A stretch of 64,000 nucleotides of DNA from Pseudomonas rustica (GCF_018336155.1 NZ_JAGYHF010000017.1:27639-91638); one strand, 5' to 3'; shown: positions 28,891 to 38,184, counted from the first letter of the stretch. Made by a program: numbers and translations. The notes: generated by a model from the sequence alone, not told the origin.

Positions 28891-30215
28891 ACCAAGAACT
28901 CAGTGTGCTGATCGTCGAAGACGACCCCCATGTGCTGCTCGGCTGCCAACAAGCGCTGACGCTGGAAGACATTCCCTGCGTCGGCGTCGGCAGTGCCGAA
29001 GAAGCGCTGGAGCGGGTCGGCGACAATTTTGCCGGCATCGTCATCAGCGATATTCGCCTGCCGGGCATCGATGGCCTCGAACTGCTCACGCGCCTCAAGC
29101 AGCGCGACCGTAGCCTGCCAGTGGTGTTGATCACCGGGCATGGCGACATCTCCATGGCCGTCGGCGCGATGCAGAAAGGCGCCTACGACTTCATGGAAAA
29201 ACCGTTCTCGCCGGAACGTCTGGTCGATGTTGCGCGACGTGCGCTGGAGCAACGCAGCCTCGCTCGCGAAGTGTCGTCGCTGCGTCGGCAACTGGCCGAA
29301 CGTGATTCGCTCGAAGGACGCATCATCGGTCGCTCGCCGGCCATGCAGAACCTGCGCGAACTGATCGCCAACGTCGCCGACACCTCGGCCAACGTGTTGA
29401 TCGAAGGCGAAACCGGCACCGGTAAAGAACTGGTCGCCCGTTGCCTGCACGATTTCAGTCGGCGCCACAGCAAACAGTTCGTCGCGCTGAACTGCGGTGG
29501 TCTGCCGGAAAACCTCTTCGAAAGTGAGATCTTCGGCCACGAGGCCAACGCCTTCACCGGTGCCGGCAAACGGCGCATCGGCAAAATCGAACACGCCGAC
29601 GGCGGCACGCTGTTCCTCGATGAAGTGGAAAGCATGCCGCTGCCGTTGCAGATCAAACTGCTGCGCGTGTTGCAGGAACGCACCCTCGAACGCCTCGGCT
29701 CGAACCAGAGCGTGGCAGTAGATTGCCGGGTGATCGCAGCGACCAAATCCGATCTCGACGAGTCGAGCAAGGCTGGCGAATTCCGCAGCGATTTGTACTA
29801 CCGCCTCAACGTGGTGACGCTGGAATTGCCGCCCCTGCGCGAGCGCCGCGAAGACATTCTGCAACTGTTCGAACACTTCACTCAGCAATCGGCCCTGCGC
29901 TTCGACCGCGCGCTGCCGGAGCTGGACAACCAGACCTTGTCGAACCTGATGAGCCACGACTGGCCGGGCAACGTGCGTGAATTACGTAACGTTGCTGAGC
30001 GATTTGCTCTCGGCCTGCCGGCGTTCAAAAAGTCCGGTGCCAACAGCGGCGGACAAGGCCTGGGCTTTGCCGAAGCGGTGGAAGCCTTCGAACGCAACCT
30101 GCTCAGCGATGCGTTGCAACGCAGCGGCGGCAACCTGACTCAAGCGAGTCTTGAGTTGGGCATGGCCAAGACCACGCTGTTCGACAAAGTGAAAAAATAC
30201 GGCCTGAGCCATTAA
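28887..30215 (+). CDS. aauR: Sigma-54-dependent response regulator AauR
   Basis: A 442-residue NtrC-family activator. The receiver domain (1-~115) has Asp55 in VISDIRLPG and the KPF lysine. The AAA+ domain has Walker A GETGTGKE, Walker B GGTLFLDEVE and a sigma-54 loop reading NAFTGA instead of GAFTGA. A Fis-type helix-turn-helix ends the protein (GGNLTQASLELGMAKTTLFD). The start MNQELSVLIVEDD overlaps aauS. Its likely targets are the TTCGG-N4-CCGAA repeats ahead of gltI. Confidence 0.9.
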   Translation: MNQELSVLIVEDDPHVLLGCQQALTLEDIPCVGVGSAEEALERVGDNFAGIVISDIRLPGIDGLELLTRLKQRDRSLPVVLITGHGDISMAVGAMQKGAYDFMEKPFSPERLVDVARRALEQRSLAREVSSLRRQLAERDSLEGRIIGRSPAMQNLRELIANVADTSANVLIEGETGTGKELVARCLHDFSRRHSKQFVALNCGGLPENLFESEIFGHEANAFTGAGKRRIGKIEHADGGTLFLDEVESMPLPLQIKLLRVLQERTLERLGSNQSVAVDCRVIAATKSDLDESSKAGEFRSDLYYRLNVVTLELPPLRERREDILQLFEHFTQQSALRFDRALPELDNQTLSNLMSHDWPGNVRELRNVAERFALGLPAFKKSGANSGGQGLGFAEAVEAFERNLLSDALQRSGGNLTQASLELGMAKTTLFDKVKKYGLSH

Positions 30216-30226
30216 GCGAGAACGAC

Positions 30227-30565
30227 GTGGATCTGTTTTTCAAAGCGCTGTTGGGCGCAGCGGTGGTGCTGATCATCGCGGCGCTGTCGAAGACCAAAAA
30301 TTACTACATCGCCGGATTGGTGCCGCTGTTTCCGACGTTTGCGCTGATTGCGCATTACATCGTTGGCAAGGGCCGCTCGATTGAGGATTTGAAGACGACG
30401 ATCGTGTTCGGGATGTGGTCGATCATTCCGTACTTCGTCTATCTGGCGACGTTGTATGTGATGGTAGACCGGATGCGGCTGGAGGCTTCATTGGCGGTGG
30501 CGGCGGTGGCTTGGTTGATGGCGGCTACGGTGTTGGTGACGGTTTGGGTGCGCCTGCACAGCTGA
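30227..30565 (+). CDS. GlpM-like small membrane protein
   Basis: A 112-residue protein with four predicted membrane helices, beginning MDLFFKALLGAAVVL, with YYIAGLVPLFPTFALIAHY. It resembles P. aeruginosa GlpM, which there lies next to glpD and affects alginate production. Here it follows aauR by 11 bases, starting with GTG. Its role is uncertain and GlpM membership is from recognition of the sequence. Confidence 0.75.
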   Translation: MDLFFKALLGAAVVLIIAALSKTKNYYIAGLVPLFPTFALIAHYIVGKGRSIEDLKTTIVFGMWSIIPYFVYLATLYVMVDRMRLEASLAVAAVAWLMAATVLVTVWVRLHS

Positions 30566-30569
30566 CTCC

Positions 30570-30650
30570 TGTAGGAGCTGCCGAAGGCTGCGATCTTTTG
30601 ATCTTGCTGTTTAAAAGATCAAAAGATCGCAGCCTTCGGCAGCTCCTACA
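30570..30650. repeat. REP pair (REPIN)
   Basis: TAGGAGCTGCCGAAGGCTGC...GATCTTTTG and its inverted copy, 20 bases apart, between convergent genes. Confidence 0.92.
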
Positions 30651-30661
30651 TCGGTAGGTGT

Positions 30662-31330
30662 TTAGCCGTTGACGGTGCCGCCTTTTGACTCGGCCATGAT
30701 CTGCCGAATGGCCCCGACAAATGTTTCTACCGGTTGTCCGCCCGTCACCGCGTACTGGCCGTTAAACACCACCGTCGGCACCGAACTCACTCCCCGCTGC
30801 AACCATACCTGCTCTTCTTCGCGCACTTCGTCGGCAAACTCGTCCGACGCCAGAATCGCCTCGGCCCGCTGGCGATCCAGCCCGACACTCTCAGCAATCT
30901 GCACCAGTTGGCCGTGATCGGAAGGATTGCCGCCATCGCTGAAATACGCCTTGAACAACGCTTCCTTCAACGGCAACTGCAAACCCTCAAGCTCCGCCCA
31001 ATGCAGCAAACGGTGCGCATCGAAGGTGTTGTAAATGCGGCTGTTGGAATCGGTGCGAAAAGCAAACCCCAGTTCCGCACCACGAGCGCGGATCGCGTCG
31101 CGATTCTTCTGCGATTGCTCCGGCGTCGAGCCGTACTTTTCTTGAATGTGCTCGGCGATATTCTGCCCGTCGGCGCCCATTTTCGGGTTCAGCTCGAACG
31201 GCTGGAAGCGGATCTCGGCCTGCACTTCGTTGCGCAGGATTTCCAGCGCTTCCAGCAAGCCATACAAACCAACGACGCACCACGGGCAGGACACGTCGCT
31301 GACAAAATCGATTTTCAGAGCGGAATTCAT
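30662..31330 (-). CDS. DsbA family oxidoreductase (FrnE-like)
   Basis: A 222-residue thioredoxin-fold protein of the FrnE/2-hydroxychromene-2-carboxylate isomerase type. The active site CPWC is in VSDVSCPWCVVG near residue 15, and the cis-Pro is in RGVSSVPTVVFNGQYAVTGGQ. There is no signal peptide, so it is cytoplasmic, unlike DsbA itself. The start MNSALKIDFVSD is used; the open frame extends upstream through a REP pair and is not coding there. Confidence 0.93.
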   Translation of the reverse strand: MNSALKIDFVSDVSCPWCVVGLYGLLEALEILRNEVQAEIRFQPFELNPKMGADGQNIAEHIQEKYGSTPEQSQKNRDAIRARGAELGFAFRTDSNSRIYNTFDAHRLLHWAELEGLQLPLKEALFKAYFSDGGNPSDHGQLVQIAESVGLDRQRAEAILASDEFADEVREEEQVWLQRGVSSVPTVVFNGQYAVTGGQPVETFVGAIRQIMAESKGGTVNG

Positions 31331-31393
31331 CAAACACCTCGCAGGGGAAATCGTGCGGGAAAGTTTGCACGATACACCCTGATCACCTTGCAC

Positions 31394-31473
31394 CTGTAGG
31401 AGCTGCCGAAGGCTGCGATCTCTTGACGTTGTCCTTAAGATCAAAAGATCGCGGCCTTCGGCAGCTCCTACAG
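31394..31473. repeat. REP pair (REPIN)
   Basis: Two inverted main-type units (one arm reads GCGGCCTTCGGCAGCTCC, with a single change) flanking about 20 bases, upstream of the FrnE-like gene. Confidence 0.88.
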
Positions 31474-31544
31474 GGGAACGCACTCCAAATGTGGGAGCGG
31501 GCTTGCTCGCGAAGAGGCCCTGGCCAACACCACGAATCCGATGG

Positions 31545-32579
31545 TTACAGCAGATTCCCGCCCACCACCGGCTCAATCTGCGCCCAATGCGAAGTGTCTT
31601 CCCGGTGCGCCTGCAAATACGGCAACACCGCCGCCAACAACGGTTCCTTGAACGCATCTTGGAACCGATGCGCCAACCCCGGAATCAGCTTCAACTGACT
31701 CCCGCGAATATGCGCCGCCAGGTGAACGCCATGCATCACCGGCAACAACGGATCGGCCGTGCCATGCACCACCAGCGTCGGTACGCGCAACTGGTTGAGC
31801 AACGCAACGCGGCTAGGCTCGGCGAGGATCGCCATGATCTGCCGCTTCACACCCTCGGGATTAAACGCGCGGTCATAGGAAGCCGCTGCCTGTTGCAGCA
31901 AAACCTGCCGATCATCGGTCACCGCCGGGCTACCCAGCGCCGCCAGCAAATCCGCCTGCTGCTCCAGCGCCACCTGACGATTCGGTGCGCCACGCCGCGA
32001 CAACAACTGCACCAGCGCTGCACTCGGCGCCGGCAAGCCTTCCGCGCCAGAAGTGGTCATGATCAACGTCAGGCTCTCGACCCGCTGCGGCGCCATCGCC
32101 GCCATGTGCTGAGCGATCATCCCGCCCATGCTCGCGCCCAACACGTGGAATTGCTCGACATGCAGCGCGTCCATCAGCCCCAGCGCATCATCGGCCATAT
32201 CGGTCAGGCTGTACGGCGCCGACACCGGCAGACCGAGTTTGTAGCGCAGCACTTCGAAGGTCAGATTGGCCTCTTCCGGCGCCTGTCGCCAGGTCGACAA
32301 TCCGACGTCGCGGTTGTCGTAGCGGATCACCCGAAAACCCTGCTGACACAGCGCGACCACCACCTCATCCGGCCAGTGAATCAACTGCCCGCCCAGGCCC
32401 ATCACCAGCAACAACGCCGGATCCGACGCACGACCAATGCTCTGATAAGCGATGCTGACTTGTTGCAGATCGACGTGCTCGGTCGGCACGTTGACATCGC
32501 AACGCGCGGCCGCCATCGACGGCGCACCGAACAAAAGCGCGGCCAACATGGCCGCGACTGATAAAAACAGCTTGTGCAT
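31545..32579 (-). CDS. Exported alpha/beta-hydrolase
   Basis: A 344-residue hydrolase with a signal peptide (LFLSVAAMLAALLFGAPSMAA). The nucleophile elbow is GASMGG with Ser at its centre; the oxyanion region LLLVMGLGGQ precedes it; the catalytic acid is probably Asp in VVHGTADPLLP and the histidine in GLAHRF. Aclacinomycin methylesterase-like. No partner genes, so the substrate is unknown. The start MHKLFLSV gives a clean signal peptide; a longer frame adds an unlikely leader. Confidence 0.9.
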   Translation of the reverse strand: MHKLFLSVAAMLAALLFGAPSMAAARCDVNVPTEHVDLQQVSIAYQSIGRASDPALLLVMGLGGQLIHWPDEVVVALCQQGFRVIRYDNRDVGLSTWRQAPEEANLTFEVLRYKLGLPVSAPYSLTDMADDALGLMDALHVEQFHVLGASMGGMIAQHMAAMAPQRVESLTLIMTTSGAEGLPAPSAALVQLLSRRGAPNRQVALEQQADLLAALGSPAVTDDRQVLLQQAAASYDRAFNPEGVKRQIMAILAEPSRVALLNQLRVPTLVVHGTADPLLPVMHGVHLAAHIRGSQLKLIPGLAHRFQDAFKEPLLAAVLPYLQAHREDTSHWAQIEPVVGGNLL

Positions 32580-32770
32580 GAAAAACACCGAAACGCAGAA
32601 CCCCAGTAGAGCGCGAGTCTGATGAAGTTTGTTCAAGCGCGCTGCCACAGTTGCGTGACAGTTTGATGAAGAGTGCCGAGCGGTCATTGCGCCTCTCGAT
32701 CAGACGCGGTCGACAGCCCCGCCAACATGAGACAAACTCACCACCATCGCTGAATCAGCAAATTCTATTC

Positions 32771-33700
32771 ATGGAGCCATCGGTGCTTGAGATCCGCCAC
32801 TTGAAAACCCTGCATGCCCTGCGCGAGGCCGACAGCCTCGTCGACGCGGCGGATCGTCTGCATCTGACGCAGTCGGCGCTGTCCCACCAGTTCAAGGAAC
32901 TGGAAGAACGCATGGGCATGCAATTGTTTGTGCGCAAGACCAAACCAGTGCGTTTCACCAGCGCCGGTTTGCGCCTGCTGCAACTGGCCGATGCGACCCT
33001 GCCGCTGCTGCGTGCCGCCGAGCGTGACATCAGCCGCTTGGCCGGTGGCACCGCCGGGCGTTTGCACATGGCGATCGAATGCCACAGCTGCTTTCAGTGG
33101 CTGATGCCGACCATCGACCAGTTCCGCGATGCCTGGCCGGAAGTCGAGCTCGATCTGGCCTCGGGTTTTTCCTTTGCACCGCTGCCGGCGCTGGCGCGCG
33201 GTGATCTGGATCTGGTGGTGACGTCCGATCCGCTGGAAATCGCTGGTATCACTTATGTACCGCTGTTCACTTATGAAGCGATGCTGGCGGTGGCCAATCA
33301 GCATGCGCTGGCGAGCAAACCGTACATCGTGCCTGAGGATCTGCTCACGGAAACGTTGATCACTTATCCGGTAGAGCGTGATCGGCTGGACATCTTCACG
33401 CGCTTTCTAGAACCGGCGGATATTGAGCCGGCGCAGGTACGGACTTCAGAGCTTACGGTGATGATGATGCAACTGGTCGCCAGTGGCCGTGGCGTGTGCG
33501 GCATGCCGCATTGGGCGCTGCACGAATACAGCTCGCGCGGTTACGTGAAGGCCAAGCGGCTGGGCGAGAAAGGCCTGTTCGCCACGCTGTACGCGGCGAT
33601 CCGCGCGGACATGCTGGATGCGCCGTACATGCGCGATTTCTTGCTGACGGCGAAGGACACTTCATTCTCGACACTGGATGGGGTTAGCGCGGTTCGCTAA
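32771..33700 (+). CDS. metR: LysR-type activator of methionine biosynthesis MetR
   Basis: A 309-residue regulator. The N-terminal winged helix (LEIRHLKTLHALREADSLVD, then HLTQSALSHQFKELEERMG) and the effector domain (HMAIECHSCFQWLMPTIDQF) are characteristic of MetR, which uses homocysteine as co-inducer to switch on metE and related genes. No metE is in the window. It is divergent from the hydrolase gene. The start MEPSVLEIRHL matches the family. Confidence 0.93.
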   Translation: MEPSVLEIRHLKTLHALREADSLVDAADRLHLTQSALSHQFKELEERMGMQLFVRKTKPVRFTSAGLRLLQLADATLPLLRAAERDISRLAGGTAGRLHMAIECHSCFQWLMPTIDQFRDAWPEVELDLASGFSFAPLPALARGDLDLVVTSDPLEIAGITYVPLFTYEAMLAVANQHALASKPYIVPEDLLTETLITYPVERDRLDIFTRFLEPADIEPAQVRTSELTVMMMQLVASGRGVCGMPHWALHEYSSRGYVKAKRLGEKGLFATLYAAIRADMLDAPYMRDFLLTAKDTSFSTLDGVSAVR

Positions 33701-33707
33701 AACCCAA

Positions 33708-33780
33708 ATCAAAAGATCGCAGCCTTCGGCAGCTCTACACAAAACCCTGTAGGAGCTGCCGAAGGCTGCGATCTTTTGAT
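33708..33780. repeat. REP pair (REPIN) between metR and GNAT gene
   Basis: Two main-type units in inverted orientation. The first has a one-base deletion (AGCTCTACA for AGCTCCTACA). Confidence 0.88.
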
Positions 33781-33782
33781 CT

Positions 33783-34295
33783 TTATGCCTGAGGCAGTTC
33801 ACGCCACATATGGATCTTGTCGAAGTAGTCTTCGCCAACCCGCACCGCCAATGGCTCCAGACCAAACTGGATAAAGCCGCATCGCTCGTAGAGTTTGAAC
33901 GCCGCGTCATTCCCGGCAGTGACGGTCAATTGAACGACCTTCAACGCCGGATGATTCTGCGCCTCGGCAATCGCCGCTTGCACTAGTTCAAACCCCAAAC
34001 CGTGCTGTCGAAAACCCGCCGACACATACATCCCGAACAACGTGGCTTTATGCCGAGCCTTCTCCCGAGGTTCAAACGCCAGCCCGACAATTCCGGCCAG
34101 CGTGCCACCCTCGAATGCCCCCAGCACCACATCGAGCTTGCTGGTCAGCCGCCCTTCCCACCAGCTCAACGGCATCACCGCGCGCTCACGCACGCTGGAG
34201 GTAAACGCCTGCGGATGGCGATCGTAAGCCTCCAGCATCAGCTCCCGATAAGCCAGGGCATGACTGGCGTCCAGCCGTTCGATCCACATGCTCAC
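33783..34295 (-). CDS. GNAT family acetyltransferase
   Basis: A 170-residue N-acetyltransferase. The acetyl-CoA loop region GMYVSAGFRQHGLGFELVQA corresponds to motif A (R/QxxGxG/A), and LTVTAGNDAAFKLYERCGF is motif B. The substrate cannot be told. A GTG start overlaps the stop of the upstream LysE gene (GTGA), so the two are coupled; an ATG two codons later is an alternative. Confidence 0.9.
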   Translation of the reverse strand: MSMWIERLDASHALAYRELMLEAYDRHPQAFTSSVRERAVMPLSWWEGRLTSKLDVVLGAFEGGTLAGIVGLAFEPREKARHKATLFGMYVSAGFRQHGLGFELVQAAIAEAQNHPALKVVQLTVTAGNDAAFKLYERCGFIQFGLEPLAVRVGEDYFDKIHMWRELPQA

Positions 34296-34930
34296 GCCGC
34301 CCTTCGTTGCTCAAGCATCAATCGCACGGCCAACCCGGCCAACACAAAACCCATGAAATAACGCTGCATCGCCAGCCATGTCGGATTACGTACGAACCAC
34401 GACGCAATTCCTGCCGCGAACAATGCGATCAACAGATTGACGGTGAAACTCACGCTGATCTGCGTCAGCCCGAGGATGAGGCTTTGGGTGAACACCGAGC
34501 CGTGTTCAGGCGTGATGAACTGCGGAAACACCGAGAGATAAAAAACCGCAATTTTCGGGTTCAGCGCGCTGGTGAGAAAACCCATGGTGATCAGTTTGCG
34601 CGACGAGTCTGGTGGCAATTGCTGTGCCTCAAACGGCGAACGCGCACCGGGTTTCACCGCTTGCCACGCCAGCCACAGCAGGTACAACGCACCCGCCCAC
34701 TTCAACACTTCATAAGCCATCGGCACCGCGAGGAACACTGCGGTCAAGCCGGCGGCTGCCGCAAACATATGCACAAAGAACCCCGCGACCACGCCCAGCA
34801 ACGACGTCACCCCGGCCTTGCGCCCCTGACAGATCGAACGCGAGATCAGGTAGATCATGTTCGGCCCCGGCGTCAGTACCATCAGTAACGCGGCGGCGGC
34901 GAATATCAGCAGGTCTTGAAGCGGGATCAT
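34292..34930 (-). CDS. LysE/RhtB family exporter
   Basis: A 212-residue inner-membrane protein with about six helices. LMVLTPGPNMIYLISRSICQGRKAG is the family's N-terminal signature; FLTSALNPKIAVFYLSVFPQF is the second conserved block. It exports amino acids or related metabolites. It precedes and overlaps the GNAT gene, which suggests an exporter plus acetylating enzyme unit, but the substrate is unknown. Confidence 0.93.
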   Translation of the reverse strand: MIPLQDLLIFAAAALLMVLTPGPNMIYLISRSICQGRKAGVTSLLGVVAGFFVHMFAAAAGLTAVFLAVPMAYEVLKWAGALYLLWLAWQAVKPGARSPFEAQQLPPDSSRKLITMGFLTSALNPKIAVFYLSVFPQFITPEHGSVFTQSLILGLTQISVSFTVNLLIALFAAGIASWFVRNPTWLAMQRYFMGFVLAGLAVRLMLEQRRAA

Positions 34931-34953
34931 GGCAAAGTCCTTTGCGTGGATGA

Positions 34954-35388
34954 TCAGGCGATGGCGGTCAGCGAGGCTCGATAAAACGGCAGGATCACAT
35001 CGCGTGTCAATGGCGCCAAAACGACATCGCCGTCAGTGGCCGGGTCGATCCAGATCACTTCTTCGATTTCCGCTGCCGGGGAAACGTCGGCGTTGATTGT
35101 CAGTTGAAAGATATCGGCCTGTACGACGAATCCCGGTTCGTTGGCAGCAGGTGCAGAAAACTGACCCAGGAAAGTCGCTTGCGCCGGATCGATTTGCAGA
35201 TCCAGTTCTTCTTCCAGCTCACGGGCCAGGGCATGCACCGGCAATTCATGCGCTTCTATCTTGCCGCCCGGTTGCATGAACGCCGTGGTGCCGCGTTTGC
35301 GTACCAATAGAGTTTGGCCATTCGCGTTAAGCAGCAGAGCGGCGGCGATGCGGATGATAGAAGTAGTAGCACCGGAAAGCGTCGACAT
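34954..35388 (-). CDS. NUDIX hydrolase
   Basis: A 144-residue pyrophosphohydrolase. The Nudix box G-x5-E-x7-REUxEE is seen as GGKIEAHELPVHALARELEEEL (G, E, REL-EE positions present). The substrate is probably a nucleoside diphosphate derivative. The start MSTLSGATTS is used; the frame open further upstream runs through a REP pair. It lies 24 bases upstream of the LysE gene and may share its transcript. Confidence 0.9.
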   Translation of the reverse strand: MSTLSGATTSIIRIAAALLLNANGQTLLVRKRGTTAFMQPGGKIEAHELPVHALARELEEELDLQIDPAQATFLGQFSAPAANEPGFVVQADIFQLTINADVSPAAEIEEVIWIDPATDGDVVLAPLTRDVILPFYRASLTAIA

Positions 35389-35450
35389 AAAAACGATCCT
35401 TGTTTCGAAAAACGCAAAGGATCCCACGCAAACCCGTCTTACGCCATAGA

Positions 35451-35545
35451 CCCCTGTAGGAGCTGCCGAAGGCTGCGATCTTTTGATCTTGATCCTGAAA
35501 AAACCAAGATCAAAAGATCGCAGCCTTCGGCAGCTCCTACAGGGG
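35451..35545. repeat. REP pair (REPIN)
   Basis: Two complete main-type units inverted about 35 bases apart, between the divergent NUDIX and LuxR genes. It shows the full unit, including AGATCAAAAGATCGCAG as an extra palindromic inner edge. Confidence 0.92.
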
Positions 35546-35630
35546 TTTTGTGGTGGCCCGGGATTTGTGTCCGGCCATCGAGTGGGCCAGTATGCGCAGC
35601 AGCATCCGGCCGGGCATTCAAGGTAAACCG

Positions 35631-36419
35631 ATGACACTTTCCTTCGACGACATCACCTGGCACCGCGCCGTCGGGCAATTGATCGAGGCGCTGGACAAGC
35701 CGAATTTCTGGGCGCAACTGGTGCGTTTGCTTGATCAGTACATGCCGTTCGATAGCTGGGTGGCGCTGCTGTTCAGTTCAGACCAACACCCGCAAGTCTT
35801 CGCCGCCAGCCCCGGCGTGGAAGGTATCCCGGACGCCCTGTTCGAAGATTACCTGCGCGGCGTTTACCTGCTCGACCCGTTCTATATCGCCAGTCGCGAA
35901 CAATCTCGCTCGGGGTTGTATCGTCTGTGGGAAGTCGCGCCCGAGCATTTTGAGCAGACCGAGTATTACCAGCGATACTTTCGTCTGAATGTGGTCGCCG
36001 ACGAAATCCAGTTCAATTGTCAGCTCGAAGGTGATCGCACGTTGTGTCTGTCGCTGGGCAGCAAACAGCGTTTCAGCAGCGAGCAGATTGCCTTGTTGGC
36101 ACTGATCCAGCCGTGGGTGCTCGCGCTGTTGCGCCAGCGTCTACCCTATGAAACCAACGAAACTACCGCGCCCGCCTCCGCCGATTGGCGGGTGCAACTG
36201 GAAACTTCGGTGCAACAACTCAAGGGCGCGCAACTGACCGCCCGCGAACTGGATGTCGGGCGTTTGATGCTCAGCGGTTGCTCCAGTAAAGAAATCGCCC
36301 GTAAGCTGGAAATCTCCGTAGAAACCGTGAAAGTCCATAAGAAACACATGTACAGCAAGCTGGGGATCAAATCCCAGTCCGAGCTGTTTTCGATTTTTCT
36401 TCAGGCACAAAACGCCTGA
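35631..36419 (+). CDS. LuxR-type transcriptional regulator
   Basis: A 262-residue regulator. The C-terminal LuxR helix-turn-helix spans about residues 198-255 (LTARELDVGRLMLSGCSSKE, then SVETVKVHKKHMYSKLGIKS). The N-terminal ~170 residues (GQLIEALDKPNFWAQLVRLL) are not a receiver domain or a clear acyl-homoserine-lactone domain. It stands between two REP pairs, reading towards the glutamate-synthase-like gene. The target is unknown. The start MTLSFDDITWH is used; the open frame extends upstream into a REP. Confidence 0.88.
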   Translation: MTLSFDDITWHRAVGQLIEALDKPNFWAQLVRLLDQYMPFDSWVALLFSSDQHPQVFAASPGVEGIPDALFEDYLRGVYLLDPFYIASREQSRSGLYRLWEVAPEHFEQTEYYQRYFRLNVVADEIQFNCQLEGDRTLCLSLGSKQRFSSEQIALLALIQPWVLALLRQRLPYETNETTAPASADWRVQLETSVQQLKGAQLTARELDVGRLMLSGCSSKEIARKLEISVETVKVHKKHMYSKLGIKSQSELFSIFLQAQNA

Positions 36420-36502
36420 AAAGATCGCAGCCTGCGGCAGCTTCTACAGTAGGCAAGCCATGCACTGACTTGTAGGAGCTGCCGCAGGCTGCGATCTTTT
36501 GA
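36420..36502. repeat. REP pair, GCTGCCGCAGGCTGCG variant
   Basis: Two inverted units of the variant with C for A in the stem loop (GCCGCAGGC), 21 bases apart, upstream of the glutamate-synthase-like gene. Confidence 0.88.
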
Positions 36503-36528
36503 ACCTGAGTCCGAACCAAGGAAACCGT

Positions 36529-38148
36529 ATGAGCCTGTCACTCCTGAGCCGCTACGCCTTCTTTGCCGTCTGCGTGATTTTCACCCTCGCCAGCCTGCCT
36601 TTTCTCGACCACGACTGGCTGTGGCCGATCACCGCCGTCACCGGCGTCCTCAGCCTGATCGGTCTGTTCGACCTGCTGCAGACCCCGCACGCGGTGCGCC
36701 GCAACTACCCGATCCTCGGCAACATCCGCTACCTGGTCGAAGGCATCCGCCCGGAGATCCGCCAATACCTGCTGGAATCCGACAGCGACGCCCTGCCCTT
36801 CTCCCGCGCCCAGCGTTCGCTGGTTTACTCGCGAGCGAAAAACGAAACTGCCGACAAACCGTTCGGCACGCTGATCGACGTTTACCAGTCCGGCTTCGAA
36901 TTCATCGGCCACTCGATGCGCCCGGCGCCGTTGAGCGATCCGAACAGTTTCCGCGTTACCGTCGGCGGCCCGCAGTGCTCGCAGCCGTATTCGGCGTCGG
37001 TGTTCAACATCTCGGCGATGAGCTTCGGCTCGCTCAGCGCCAACGCCATTCGTGCGTTGAACCAAGGCGCAAAACTCGGCAACTTCGCCCACGACACCGG
37101 CGAAGGCAGCATCAGCCCGTATCACCGGGAAAACGGCGGCGACCTGACCTGGGAACTGGGCAGCGGCTACTTCGGCTGCCGCACCAGCGATGGGCGATTC
37201 GACCCGGAGCGCTTCGCCACCCAAGCGCAAAACCCGCAAGTACGGATGATCGAAATCAAAATGAGCCAAGGCGCCAAACCCGGCCACGGCGGCATCCTGC
37301 CGAAACACAAAGTCACCAAAGAAATCGCTGAAACCCGCGGGATCATGATGGGCGAAGACTGCGTGTCGCCATCACGCCACAGCGCGTTTTCCACGCCGAT
37401 CGAGATGATGCATTTCATCCAGCAACTGCGCGAACTGTCCGGCGGCAAACCGGTGGGTTTCAAGTTCTGCCTCGGCCATCCGTGGGAGTTCATGGGCATC
37501 GCCAAAGCCATGCTGGAAACCGGCATCCTCCCCGACTTCATCGTCGTCGACGGTAAAGAAGGCGGCACCGGCGCGGCACCTGTTGAATTCACCGACCACA
37601 TCGGCGTACCGATGCGCGAAGGTCTGCTGTTTGTGCACAACACCCTGGTCGGCCTCAACCTGCGCGACAAGATCAAACTCGGCGCCAGCGGCAAGATCGT
37701 CAGCGCCTTCGACATCGCCAGCGTGCTGGCCATCGGCGCCGACTGGGCCAACTCGGCGCGCGGCTTTATGTTCGCCATCGGCTGCATTCAGTCGCAAAGT
37801 TGCCACACCAATAAATGCCCGACCGGCGTCGCCACGCAGGACGCTTTGCGCCAACGTGCGCTGGTGGTTCCGGACAAAGCGCAGCGGGTGTTCAACTTCC
37901 ATCGCAGCACGCTGAAAGCGCTGGCGGAAATGCTCGCGGCGGCGGGGCTTGAGCATCCGTCGCAACTGTCGGCCAAGCATCTGGTGCGACGCATGTCGGC
38001 GACCGAGATCAAGCTGTTTTCCGAGCTGCACGTGTTCTTGAAACCCGGTGAATTGCTCACGGGCGAAGTGAGCGGCGCATTCTATTCGCGGATGTGGCAG
38101 ATGGCGCGGGCGGACAGTTTTGAGCCGAATGAAATCGCAGCGGCATAA
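36529..38148 (+). CDS. FMN-binding glutamate synthase family protein
   Basis: A 539-residue membrane-anchored protein. Two N-terminal helices (FFAVCVIFTLASLPFL and a second near 30-50) precede a domain like the FMN/3Fe-4S part of GltB: MSQGAKPGHGGILPKHKV, VDGKEGGTGAAP, and C-x5-C-x4-C in GCIQSQSCHTNKCPTG for the 3Fe-4S cluster. The amidotransferase domain of true glutamate synthase is absent, so it is not GltB. Its substrate is unknown; relatives are widespread in Pseudomonas. The start MSLSLLSRYAF follows AAGGA. Confidence 0.93.
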   Translation: MSLSLLSRYAFFAVCVIFTLASLPFLDHDWLWPITAVTGVLSLIGLFDLLQTPHAVRRNYPILGNIRYLVEGIRPEIRQYLLESDSDALPFSRAQRSLVYSRAKNETADKPFGTLIDVYQSGFEFIGHSMRPAPLSDPNSFRVTVGGPQCSQPYSASVFNISAMSFGSLSANAIRALNQGAKLGNFAHDTGEGSISPYHRENGGDLTWELGSGYFGCRTSDGRFDPERFATQAQNPQVRMIEIKMSQGAKPGHGGILPKHKVTKEIAETRGIMMGEDCVSPSRHSAFSTPIEMMHFIQQLRELSGGKPVGFKFCLGHPWEFMGIAKAMLETGILPDFIVVDGKEGGTGAAPVEFTDHIGVPMREGLLFVHNTLVGLNLRDKIKLGASGKIVSAFDIASVLAIGADWANSARGFMFAIGCIQSQSCHTNKCPTGVATQDALRQRALVVPDKAQRVFNFHRSTLKALAEMLAAAGLEHPSQLSAKHLVRRMSATEIKLFSELHVFLKPGELLTGEVSGAFYSRMWQMARADSFEPNEIAAA

Positions 38149-38184
38149 GGTTGAATGCGCCAGTCTTAACCACAGGCTGGCGCC

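Noticed and set aside
31331..31657. Upstream extension of the FrnE-like gene
   Set aside because: It runs through a REP pair; the family begins at MNSALKIDFVSD.
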